From NCBI GenBank assembly GCA_905178155.1, contig CAJINV010000004.1, positions 11,205,655 through 11,269,654 of the forward strand: DNA of 64,000 bases. Reading direction: 5' to 3'. Under the pieces are notes generated by a model. That model worked only from the letters and a program-made list of their open reading frames with translations. It was not told the origin of the DNA and did no database searches. A program made the translations under genes and the position numbers. Source of the stretch: Amoebophrya sp. A120. Lineage: Eukaryota; Sar; Dinophyceae; Syndiniales; Amoebophryaceae. Positions 1 to 11,120 of the stretch are shown one piece after another (the stretch's first letter is position 1; the number at the start of each line of letters is the position of its first letter).

Positions 1-201
1 GGGGGAAAGCCGACCCACTCCCCGCAGGCTGGTGGACTGGGCTCGACGCTGCTCTCGCGCCGCCGAAATGTAGTAGCCTTTTCCCGCCGTGTCCAGGATA
101 GAGGCACTCCACGGGGCGAGCAGCCACACCGCCGGCCGGGAGAGCATCCTGCACAGCAGTAAAAGCATCTGGTAGGAGAAGGTGGGTCCGCGTCGTTTCA
201 T
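1..201 (-). CDS. N-terminal fragment of an unknown protein, cut by window edge
   Basis: An open frame of 67 codons begins with an ATG at 199-201 and runs off the left edge without a stop. The first 12 residues are basic and polar (MKRRGPTFSYQM). They are followed by a hydrophobic stretch rich in Leu, Trp, Ala and Pro at about residues 12-35, which would fit a signal anchor or an organelle-targeting segment. GC content is high, like the other genes here and unlike the spacer to its right. It lies on the same strand as every other gene. No family is recognisable from so short a piece, and the next exon boundary is outside the window. Confidence 0.45.
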   Translation of the reverse strand, partial: MKRRGPTFSYQMLLLLCRMLSRPAVWLLAPWSASILDTAGKGYYISAAREQRRAQSTSLRGVGRLSP

Positions 202-2409
202 TCTGTTGGTCGACAACTACGCAAATAAAGGACAAGCAAGAAATGAAACTGAAACTGATACAAATTGGTTTTACTTTTCAAGGAAAACTGTGTAAATTTT
301 GCTCTCATGGACTCATCACCCACCGTAGTACACGAGCGGGGGCTCGTGGATGAAGGTAGAAAGCATTAGCACATCAGGTGAAATCAAGAAAAAGTTGTTG
401 CGTCATTGTCTTGGGATGATGGTGAACGTGATAAAACAAATATGGGAAAATGTTAAAATAGAAAAGGACAAGCGGTGCTACTTTTTTCTAATAATCACCT
501 CCTACGAAGTGGTGCTTCGTGGAGCATCTAGTCCGGAACTAGAATCATCTTGGGAGAAATGACTCTCGCTCCGAGAACAGACGATGATTGGGGAAGATAT
601 AACTAGCAACCACCTGTCAGGCACAATCAGATGAAAATATTTTTGAAATAAATACGAACAGAAACTTCAAATCTGAATGAATCCTCGTCACGACGCACTG
701 CAAGCAAACACCGCTGGACGAGAAGAAATTTTCGTGCACGAGTTTGCTTCTTCTGACACTTTGCACGAAGAGAAAGTTGCTTGATGTACGAGCACGAGTC
801 CGAAATTCACATAAGCAATAGCTACGCTGGCACACAGAGAGGACGAAAGCAAAACAAGTCCGCCACTCAGTAAATAAATACGACCGATTTTTATATCATC
901 ACCATCCAAAGTTGAAGTTGTACGAAAACCGATGTTGCAAGACCTTTCCGATCCTCGTCCTTCTAGCCAATGTGCGACGCTGCATCAACGACGTGCTGGA
1001 AGACGAATACTACGAGTTTTGATACCATTCACAAAGAGTAAAAGTACGACCACCGATTGCCTTCACAGAGAGACGGAATTACGCGAATGAGGAACGTGAA
1101 AGCGACAAACCACAATGTCAATGCCCGAATTCGTGCATGTGTGATAGTGAGGTACTAGATGGAGACTCTCATTTGATAAGCAAGACCGCGAACTCACAAC
1201 AAGGCTGAAAAGCGAAAGGGACTCTTGCACAAACAGAACAAGAATTCCTTTTCCTTCCTCACAGCGCCTGTTATTACTTTTAAGTACTTTACGCAGCTTG
1301 AACCTGAACTTTTTCATAAAAACATATAAACAGTAACGGAAACAGTATCATTCGATGTGTTGAGAGCTTGTCTTGGCGGCAGACGGCTCCTCTTTCTCGG
1401 ACAGGACTGCTAGACGCTTCCACGACCACCTGCTACACAGATACTCAATAAACAAGGTGGTGTTGTGGTGCGTGTATCGATTTGTGTCAATATCGCCCCA
1501 CGTAGCAGTCTTCATCAGCTTGAGATGTTCCAAGCTGCGCACTAATGCGATTTAGATTTTAATGGGCACTTCATGTGATCGCGGTGCTCCAGGCTTCGGC
1601 TTGGTGATCACGACCATTGGTGTGAAAGCTGTAGAAGTTTCAGCTTCAAACAACACCACTTCGACTCCCTCGGCGCAGTAGCATATTACACAGGGGGGCT
1701 GTTTGAACCATTTTGACGTAGCAACACAAAGAAATTGAAGTAAGTATGCTCATTTCACCTCGTCGGGTATAGATGTGGAGGATCCGAAGCAGGCGGAGCT
1801 GGATAAGGATTGAGGCTAACCAGGAAAGCTGTACTTATGACTCGCCCTTGCTGCATCATCCACAATGGTCTTGCAAGAGATCGCAATCGCAAAGTCAACG
1901 CGCGGCGCATGTCTTAAAAAGTCGAGCAGGATGTACTACACATCATGTACGAACCTAGTACGAGAGTGGTCAACTACAAGCGGGCTGTTTGTTAAGATAG
2001 TATTCGAGCCTGGCGGCTTGCAAGTGCCGTGAAAGAAAACCCATACTTTGCTTTTTTTTACCCGAACCCACGGTGCATTTTACATTTCACATTGATGTAG
2101 CTTTGGATCTGATTATTTCCTGCCAGTACGTACTCATCGAACTGTAAGTTCCTCCTTCTAGCTCCGTCAGAAACTACGGGCTTAGCCTCAGGAGAGTAAT
2201 AGGAATCTATTTTATGATAATGTTGAAAAATGATCGTGTTTAGTTTATACTCAAGTTCCGGTTCAACTTCTGTAGCTTCGTAGCTAGTAAGGTGGTAGTA
2301 AGTATTAAGTAGAATATTACAGCGGCCTGATTGCACAAGATGCCTGAGGCAGTGTGATGTGGAACCACGCCCCGTCTTCTATTTCATGCAGCAGTTGTAC
2401 TAAATTTCT
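202..2409. other. Intergenic spacer, no supported gene
   Basis: About 2.2 kb of AT-richer sequence between the edge gene and the stop of the kinase gene. Only short open frames occur (for example a 73-codon minus-strand frame at 688-909), none with a recognisable domain or splice partner. No introner-type inverted repeat was seen. Confidence 0.5.
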
Positions 2410-5400
2410 TTACCGCATTCTGACCGGTTCGGGGCACAGGCGGAGCGGCGACATGGGGCGGAGTGGCTGCAAAGTCATTTGCATGGCGGCAATCGGGGAT
2501 GGCGACCGGTACTGGCCTCGCCAGGGATTGGGGTTCGCCGCGGACAACCGTCCGTTCATAGCAGCACCGGATGAGGCAGCTGGTCCTGTCGCTCCTGGTT
2601 GGTGGTTTCCGCCAGCTCCAGCATTGCGGCCGCCCCCCGACCGTCCGCGCGCAGGGGGCTCTTGCTGCTGCGGTTCGCCGAGTTTCTGCGGCTGCAGGTT
2701 GGTGCGGAGCGTGGCGCCGGGCGTGCTTGATGTGTTCGGAAACATCATAGTACTGGGGTGCACAAACCCACCTGGTGCTCCCGGGTTCTTGCTTGTCGTC
2801 GCGGTGTGATCTTTGAAAAAAGTCGTGGGCGACAGGTAGCCCGGCGTGAAGCTGTGTTGCTGGTTGTACATCAACCGGGACTTGCTCGCCGTCGGCTGCG
2901 CGGCAACGGAGCTCGCTACAGACGCCGGCTGAGTAGTATTGGCGGGAACAGCTCCGAAATTGGTCGATGTTGCCATTTTCGCAGCAACTTCTGTCCCCGC
3001 TGCGGCCGGAGCTGTAGCAGAGTTTGTTGTACCTCGTGCGCCATGCTGAGCTGTCATGTTGTTGTCAACTTCTACACTTTGTTCTGCAATGAGCAGCTTC
3101 CCAGTGAACTCTGCCGCCAAAATTGCGGTCGGCCCGAAGCTGGTGGCCGCGTGGTTGTCATCGAGGTTTGTTTGGTTTTCCAAGCTCGATAAAACCTCCA
3201 CTTTGTACTGCTTCTTTTCCGTCACGGTCGCAGTTTTGTCCATAACGCGCGTTGCTGCGTGCACCGAATCCGTGACGGTATCGTCCGTGGAAATCACCTC
3301 CGAGACTTGAAAAACTAAGTGCTGCGCGACTGCATATGCGATGGAAAATCTTCAACACTCAGAATGAATCTGAACTTCGAATTGCATTACGCCCGCCGCC
3401 AGCCGGGGGCTGCGCCAAAACATTCGAAAAAGTAAAAGTCATACAAGCTGTATGAAATGCAAAACTGGACCTAGTAGTTTTCATCCTATGCGCGATGTGC
3501 AATTGCGGGCGTTGAAGTATAGATTTTCAGATTTCATCTAGGATACCGAAAGCGCTTCCCTCAGACCCTGCGCATGTAGGTCCTCAATCCAGGCAGAAAC
3601 GATGCGCGCCGCGGTGTCCGTGCTCCAAATAATCATGCTGATGTGCTCGGCTTCCTGTACTATTCTGTTCTTGCTGGTCGTCAGTCGGGGCAGCGAAACA
3701 CGCACCTCGATCTCGCGGGCTCCCTGCTTGGGATGAATGGTAGGTGGGGGTTGATGTTGCTGTTGTTGCGAGGCCGCAGGTTGTGGAGCAGAAACAGGTG
3801 GCGGCACGGCCACTCCACTACTTGAAGATGCAGCGGCTTGCTGTTGGTCAGCAATCGTTGTACTAGTGCCCGCGGCCAGAAGTGACGACGAAGCGTTAGT
3901 GGCACCACCCGGTACTACTACTTGCTGGGCCGCTGTCCTCTGCGACTGAAGCTGTTGTAGACCAGTACCAGAAGCTCCCCCGCGACCGACGAGCGCTCTG
4001 GCTTGCAATCCCATGTGCGGCGACGCGAGGTGGAGCTTCTGCGGTGACGGGCGCAGGTAGCTGTTCGAGTTTTTTCTGCTAAGTTGGTTCCTTTGCGTAT
4101 GATGTTGCGACTGCAGATAATAGTTCGTTGTACCAGACGATGAAGCGGCAGCGGCTTCCCTGGGGGGTGCTGCTCCTCCTGCACCGGTCGTGTAGTTACT
4201 CTCTTCGGGCAAAACCGTCGTGGTTGAAGTCGCGGGCAGCTGTTCTACTTGATGTTGAGGCCCTGCTCCGCTAGCCGCACCACGGTACCCAGCGACGGGC
4301 GTCTGCCAGGAATATGAACTGCAAAAGTATCGTACTCGTATAAATGCATTACAAATTTCCTCAGCTTGAGAGAGAAAATTTGTAATGCGGATTTGCCTTA
4401 AAATAGAAATTTGTAATGCATGATTGCAATACGAGTACGATACTTTTGCACAGGATAAGGAAAGCAGAGAGACCAGGTTCCCGCCGGAGGTCCCGGATCT
4501 ATGGATTGCAAATATGTCTGGGTCTGGAAGGTTGGAACTTGTAATGCTAGCTTTCCATACCTAGGAAATATGTATTGCGCAACCAACAAAAGGCGCAGCA
4601 TCTTTTGTCAATGCAAACATGCAGTCTCTCATGCAGATTGCTTATGAGAGAAAGCGTTCTGGAAAGTTGTCATGCTAGATTGCATTCGGAACTGTTTTCA
4701 TCTTGCACATTTTAGCATCACAACTTTCCAGACCCAGACAACATTTTTACATTTGATAGGATCGGGTCCTGGACAACGACGGAGCGCGGATCTGGAAGCC
4801 GGAGTTTACCGCTCGGCCCCGGGTCGCATAGTTCGGCCCTCCTGTACTACTACCGGATGTTTGTGCTGCATTCATCGTGCTGATCCCTCCGCCTGACAGC
4901 AACGCTGGCTGCCCTAAGGTGGTCGCCACTGACTGCATGGAGAACGGACGACGCTGCTGAGACGAGAGACTCCTTATCTGGCTGGTGTTCGAGTTCGTAA
5001 GAGGAGCTGCCCCAGAACTAGTAGTGCCTCCTCCAGCTCCTGCCTGCTGCATCCCTCCCGTACCAGAGCGCGACGACGAGGCCGTGCTAGTACCGGACCA
5101 GAAGCCGGCAGCGGCCGCTGCGGTAGAACTAGGTGGTCCTGGCTCCGCGGCTTTGATGTTGCTCCCCCGCTGCAGATGCTGGTTCGCCGACGTCTCTGTA
5201 TACTTCTCTCCTACCGTGTTGATGTTGTGGGCTGCACTGCTAGAGCTGCTACTACTAGAAGCGGAGCCGGACCCATGATTTGGTGCTGCTGTTATTTTCG
5301 CGGTGCTGGAGCCTGTGGTCGCGCCAGCGCCACCGCCAGACGAAGATTGAGATTGATGATGGTACTGGGCCTTCCCGGTAACTTTATCTTCAATGATTAG

Positions 5401-8400
5401 TTGCGTCACATCCATTCCGCTGGGTGAAGAGGACACTTGTTGCGGCTTGTTGTTTGCCACCCCACCTGCAGCCGCAGCTCCCAGAAGTTGAGCAGCTGAC
5501 GCATCGTTGGCATTATTGATTTCCCGACCCGCGGCAACAACGTTTTGTTGCGAAGCCGCAGGCGCCGGCGCCCGCACAGGGACCGAAGCGGGTTGCTGGT
5601 GCGACAGTTGTACCATTGACATAGTGTGGTCCCCAGCTGCCCCACCGGCCGTACTGGTACTAAAGGTCTGACCCGGAGCAGGTGGTCCTTGTGACTGTAT
5701 TTGCGATTGCGACAAGGGTGGCGCGGGTTCCACCTGCAAGAGGCCGCTCCGGGTGCTCGGGAGCCGCTCGGCCGGGCTTTTGTCGTGCATGCTCTTCTTG
5801 ATTCCACCCTGAGTTGTCGTTGCGGAATGGTTGGGTGGAGCGACAACAGTTGTCGCACTCGTACTGGACGTCGTGCCTTGTAGGCCGGAGTTCCCCCGGG
5901 TGGGCACCCGAACGCTGGTAGACGTGAAGGTTGGTGCGTCGACCGCGGCCCCGGACCCTCCTGCTCCGCGCGGAGCCTAGTAAATAAGCAGGATTAGAAA
6001 TTGAATCAATTGTGGATCAGACGTAGAAGTCCAGGGCACACTTCTGCAGGCCAGGGCACGAGAGTGCTATCCGAGTTTGTGCTCTGACCTTGAAACACAG
6101 AAAAACCCGCACAGCATCATCTTAGGCGGGGGCTTTGCAGAACTATGATCCCAGGTCTCGAAGCGGCGAAAATCCTAGGGGCGCACTTCTTTATCTCCCC
6201 GACGTCGGATGATTTTGCGCGAGGTCTTCAGACCTGTCGCCGGCCAGAGCACAAATCCGACGTGGGGGCCTTGCCGAAATGTGCTCCCAGGATTTCCGGC
6301 AAACCTTGGGAACGCATTTCCGAAAGGCTAGAGTGTGGCAGCTGCTGGGCGACCCCTTATATTGAAGGCGCGTTGCTTTTAAAGACCTGGCGCTGAACAC
6401 GAATTGCTTGCAATATACTAGCACAACAAACAAAATACTTACTATGCCAAGGCATTGCAAGTAATTCGCTTCCAATAGCAGGGCACTTCAAAGCAACTCG
6501 CTTTCAACGAGCAGGAGCGCAAGGCCCACTCCTGGCAGCCCGGCAGGAGAAGCGCGGCAGCCCCGCCGAAGACGGCTGCCCATTCTCCCCCAAGCTCGCG
6601 CGCTGGCTGCTTCCCAGCCACATTTTTCATGGCCTTCGGCCATTCCAAGCGACTGCGAGAGTTTGCAAGCTAAACCCCCCTCGCGGTTTGTTTCCATTTT
6701 TTTCAAACCTAAGCTTTCGGGAACAAGGGTAGGAACTAATTTCTGTAAGCCTTAAAAATAAGCAGGATTAGAAATTGAATGAATTGTGGATCAGACGTAG
6801 AAGTCCAAATCATCTTCACGATATGGTCGTTGCTTCTGTTTGTGATCTCAATGACCTTAGTATGCAAGGGAACGAAGGTCCACCGTTACTTATATTGTAC
6901 TTGTACGGAATTATGTGCTAGAACCATAAAAATCTGAAGTAACCGTATTTATTAACTCGAGTTTTTCTACCGTAGATCCCAGACCGGTAGGAGCTCCTAG
7001 TGATTTTCGCTCTGGCTGGTCCTGGTGCAGCAATTGCGTCTTTCCGATCGAAGCGGGCTCTCTACTCTTCACGGCCGACATACAGGCTTTGTAGTTTCCA
7101 AACTGCGCCGGGGGCGGTGCGGCGGGCGAGATAAAGCCCAAAGTCGGCATCGGGGAGAAGGAGCTGAGTGGATAGTTTTCTTCTACAACTCGAACTCCTG
7201 CTACTCCAGGGCATCGATCTAGGATTTTTGCTATTCCACGCGCCCTAAGGTAGTTCATCTAGTTCATCTTAAAAGAGCACCGAGAACCGAAGAAGAAGCT
7301 CAAGTTCTGGATACGTTGCTTGCTGGCTACAATTAACAATGAATATCGCTGAAGTGTTCTCTCACCGTTTTGCCCAGTTCGACGGTAAAGGAGAGGGCGA
7401 GCGGAGTCGCTGTCCAAATGGACTCTGAAACCTCGGGGACGGAATCACTTGTGGCATCGGCGAGCGCGTGCGAAACCTGGTGTGACAATGCATCCTTATT
7501 ACAACTCGGAGGTACTAATACTATGGTCATTTTACAAACTCAAGCGTTGTTAATAGGGATGATAGCTCGGCCCTGGGCAGCGTCCTCAACATTTTGATTT
7601 CTCACCAGCAGCACCACAATAAATAAGTACTGACTATACATGCTGCTCGAGCTCGAGCCGCCGGCGGTGGTTGCCGCTGCGGCGCCGGTTGTAGATTGGC
7701 TCGCGCCTCCGGCGCCGCGAAGCATGTTCGCTTTCCGTATTTCCGGGCGGAACAGAAAATGCCCTGCGGAGCTGCTGGTTTGAAACGCGTCTAAGTGATC
7801 CGCGTTTCGGACCCGGGGGTAGTTTGCCTGCTTCCGCTCAATCGTGTCCAATTCCGACACCGTCAGTTGTCTCGGCACAGCCTCCCCCGCGAGCCAGGGG
7901 TGCTTCAAGGAGTCGTGCACGGAGATGCGTTTGCTGGGCTCGATCTTCATCAGTTGCACGATAAAGTCGAGGCACATCGGCGACAGCTTTTGGTCAATCT
8001 GGTTCTTCTATCCTGTGCAAAAGTATCGCACTCGTACTGATTGCAGATATGCATAACAAATCCAACTCTCTACCTGAAATAGCATGACAAATTGCATTTT
8101 TGTTTTTGGGAAAATTTGTATATGCAATTTATACTAGTACGATACTTTTGCAGCGGATATCTTCCGCCGAAACAAACCCTCCAGATCGCCCCGGCGAAAA
8201 TACTGCCAGTACTCCTGGTCGCGCTGGGCGCTGTCGGCCGAGAGGAACAGGGGCAAAGCGGAGAGGAGGTAGAAAGTACCTGATTTTATTTCGCACAGTT
8301 CTGTATTGTTCAATTACTTCGTCATCTATCGACGAAAGACTCCCTACTAGATGAGTAGATGCCATCAAAGTAGATAAAACGGAAATCGAAATTCTTATGG

Positions 8401-9603
8401 AAACAGCAGTCCAATAAACAAGAGGAATCTTCTTGTACTCCAGCCTAGGCACCAGGAATCCACTTTCGTCGCGAGATAGGGTCTTTTCTCCGACAGTTCC
8501 GGCGGCCGGAAGCTTTTGCCGACCAAGCCCTTGTAGGGTACAGTTTTTTCCTCCTGTGTCTTTTCGTCAAGCGCAAATTCCACCGCTTGTCCGGGGTCGC
8601 AAATCTTTATGCGGACCGTGTCACCGTACACAAAGATGAGCAAGTTCTCCAGCGAAACGTCCTGCATGGCCATTTTCTGGTCGTGCAGCGCCGCAAGGCC
8701 CAATGCAGCCTGCCGCATCAGAAACCTTGGGAGGAAGGTGTTACATCACGGTGTTTCCTTTTTGTCCAAGAAATCACATGATGATGATTCCAGTTTTCCG
8801 TCGTTCGCCACTAGCGAATTCGATTGTGTGCAACATGAACATCGATGGAACATTAATATGATATCAATATCAATATCCACCTCCTACCGGCATTGTTGCT
8901 CTGGGAAACCATCGGGCTTGGTCTTCAGCGCTTCCAGCAAATCTCCTTTTGCAGCTAGCTCGAACACAATGTAATGACAATACTCGTCCTCGAAGGCCTC
9001 GTGGACCTAAATTTCCATTTGAAGGTGCGCTTTTCAGTTTTGAGTATCTTCGCAGGCCCGGGTTCTATTGACTGCCCAGGTCGTGGTCGTTATTATCCAT
9101 CGTGCTAATGGTGATGCAAGTGCAAAACAAGTACACTTACATACATAAGTAACTTCAATACTCACCTCAACGATGTGCTCGTGCCCGCGCATCTGCTTTT
9201 CAAAGCGTATTTCTGACAGCGGCACCTCGCAGAAGTCCAAACTGGGTGGCGACTTGCTGAGCTCGCTTTTGTGCAGGACCTTGACGGCAAAGGAGCGGCC
9301 AGTTGTGCAACCTGCTTTGATATCATGGGTCGGTTGCACATGGTTTTAGCATATTGATCTTCATCTTGTATTCATCTGTGCAAAACAGTGACAGTCAGTA
9401 GACCTGACAGCACTTCATCATTCATCATAAATTGTCAATCAGTACGCACCTTTCGCTTCATAAACGCCTCCGAACAGCGCGGCTTGCAGCGACCGAATGA
9501 GCTGATAAGTTTCTTTGGCGCCATAGATGTCAGGGCCGACCACTTTTTGGTCCTGCTTCGGCGGTGCATTTTGCTGACTTGTTTCGGGCGGTCCGGCTGC
9601 CAT
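2410..9603 (-). CDS. Divergent protein kinase with long disordered C-terminal tail (12 exons)
   Basis: Proposed exons, 5' to 3' on the minus strand: 9450-9603, 9166-9311, 8888-9006, 8439-8725, 8160-8279, 7635-8008, 7366-7520, 6944-7258, 4759-5976, 4458-4499, 3547-4312, 2410-3321. Removing eight introns with GT-AG ends and three introners (one 5-bp duplication copy each) leaves 4593 nt, exactly 1531 codons. The kinase fold covers about residues 30-360. It has a degenerate Gly loop (LFGGVYEAKG), the ATP lysine in FAVKVL (about K62), and the glutamate helix region SEIRFEKQM. The catalytic loop is MQDVSLEN where HRDxxxxN is usual, the metal site is CDPGQ in place of DFG, and RPPEL stands for APE. 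Both catalytic Asp residues remain, so activity is plausible. After the kinase C-lobe (SKRISVHDSLKHPWLA) come about 1100 residues rich in Ser, Gly, Gln and Ala, with no recognised domain. An AG at about 9703 just upstream could be a trans-splice acceptor. The substrate is unknown. Confidence 0.78.
4313..4457. mobile_element. Introner element, family B (in kinase gene)
   Basis: 145-bp palindromic element with ends TATGAACTGCAAAAG and CTTTTGCACAGGATA and subterminal CGTACTCG/CGAGTACG. It is flanked by the duplication AGGAA (4308-4312 and 4458-4462). Taking out the element plus one copy joins the kinase tail residues SLLS to WQTP in frame. Confidence 0.9.
4500..4758. mobile_element. Introner element, family A (in kinase gene), inverted orientation
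   Basis: 259 bp, ends TATGGATTGCAAA and ATTTGATA, with the family A core TGTCTGGGTCTGG and its inverse. Flanked by GGATC (4495-4499 and 4759-4763). Excision joins RTRS to GTSGG in frame. The interior matches family A copies elsewhere only when reverse-complemented, like the copy at 42201. Only 42 bp separate it from the family B element to the left. Confidence 0.9.
5982..6033. repeat. 52-bp direct repeat, copy 1
   Basis: Begins AAATAAGCAGGATTAG and ends AGACGTAGAAGTCCA. It matches 6756-6807 with a single C/G difference. The pair brackets about 720 bp within one kinase intron. Confidence 0.85.
6756..6807. repeat. 52-bp direct repeat, copy 2
   Basis: Near-identical copy of 5982-6033 (one substitution). 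See that entry for context. Confidence 0.85.
8009..8159. mobile_element. Introner element, family B (in kinase domain)
   Basis: 151 bp, ends TATCCTGTGCAAAAGTATCG and CGATACTTTTGCAGCGGATA on the plus strand, both given complete. Flanked by TCTTC (8004-8008 and 8160-8164). Excision joins LFRRK to NQIDQ inside the kinase C-lobe. A family member without the insertion should read straight through here. Confidence 0.92.
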
Positions 9604-9703
9604 GATGCTGCGCGGCGAGGACAAGTCCGTGGGAAGATGCGGTGGCGGCCAGAGAACGGAATCGGTGGCAGTTGACGAGGGTGTGGTACTTCTATCGGGC
9701 GCC

Positions 9704-11120
9704 TAATTGTGCTTTAGAATAAAAACAGGAGGTCGTTGGATTATTAAACGAAACGAAAATTGTCTGCCGGCGAAATGGAAACACACAGGGAAGGACACGC
9801 CACAAACTCAAGAAACGGAAACAAGTTACTTATAACGGAATCGGAAAAATGTCTTTAATTGCAATTTGTTCGGAAAGGCACACAGACGTGGTCAGGGGAT
9901 GCTCTGTCGCTTGCAATACCTCGGCAAATACTTTAACGTATACGCATGTAGTTGTGCGTCCCGCCCTACAACGCCTCAGTGTCTTCCCGCCCCGCCTTAA
10001 AAAACAATCAACTCTCTCATAATTCTGCTTCTTTTTGCTCTCGAATAAAGAAGGTGTAGTGCGTGGTCCAGTCATCTCATGATCTTCACACTACGAAAAT
10101 CGTGCTCTCTGAGGCAATTATCCACGTTCAAAGCCATTAATTAAACCCATGGCCCAGTTTGAAAAAGACAGTACCCTACCACCCAGCAGGGCGGGATTGT
10201 GCGCAGAATCAGCGAGCTGGTGCTGCTGCTCACACAAGTGTGAAAACGTCGAGCGCGGTTACTTAAACCAGATCATGCGTTGAAGTCGATGCCACGCTTT
10301 GACTGATTCGCAACACAACTTGTTGTTGATTTTTTTCAAGCAGTCCTGATCCTGAATACTATCTGCATACATGCTACTGCTTACATTAATACATTTCAAT
10401 TTGTTGCAGGACATTCTCGCGCTGCACATGTGTCCTCTGCTGCAACTTCCAACACAGCGGCACGATATTACGTAGAGGCAGGTCGTGAGATATGCTACTA
10501 GGGGTAGTCGTAGTAGGCGGACTGTACCTAAATACAACGATTGCTTACGCCGATACTAGATTGCTAAATACAAAAAGGACGAACCTCCCTTCAAAAAGGA
10601 AGTACCACTTGTTCGGAATTTCACTTTTTCATCAGAGCCAAAATTTAGAATTATCTTCCAAAAACTATGCATATGGAGATCAGCCTTTTGTTGATATGAC
10701 ACAGTCACAGTGAGAAAAATGATAACTTATGTAAAATGGTACTCAGTGCCTCGTGCAGGTGCAGCGCCAGCGTTCAATACATAGTGTGAGGACGTCGTTG
10801 TGTCATTTGTTTGACATAAGTATGCCGATGCGCCAGCAGCTTGCCCCCTTCCATTCTTTCTCTTTCACTGCTCACAAAACGCCCTTTTTGACCAGGTCCT
10901 TCTGCTTTGCGTTCAGTATCCAGGAAAAAAAGATTGTAGGCGTAACTTCTTTGGAGGAACAGCATTACAAATCTGTCTCGCATGAGAGCAAAATAATAAA
11001 CCTGTCATGCATAGATTGTACGTGAAAACGCGCTTGAATGGACGTTGCAATGCATGCTCTGCATGACAGCCGCAATTATTTTGCAGGTTTTGCATCACAA
11101 ATTTACACTAACAATGTTGT
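9704..11120. other. Intergenic spacer with a degenerate motif cluster
   Basis: No convincing gene. An 81-codon minus-strand frame at 9830-10075 has no domain. At about 10950-11110 the spacer carries several copies of the GCATNACAAA-type motif found inside the introners (for example GCATTACAAATCTG and GCATCACAAATTT). There are no matching terminal repeats or flanking duplication, so it may be a decayed element or a source of the motif. Confidence 0.4.

Larger units (their letters stand above)
5977..6943 (-). other. Large intron of the kinase gene with nested insertion
   Basis: A 967-bp intron with donor ACG|GTTACT and acceptor ACTAG|GCTCC, phase 0. It is about six times longer than the other conventional introns of this gene (114-225 bp). 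It contains a 52-bp direct repeat (5982-6033 and 6756-6807) that brackets about 720 bp, and internal inverted pieces around CAGAGCACAAA. It looks like an older insertion into a once short intron. Confidence 0.6.

Noticed and set aside
617-909. Two overlapping minus-strand frames with a hydrophobic stretch.
   Set aside because: Short, AT-rich, no recognisable domain and no neighbouring exon; chance frames are expected at this length.
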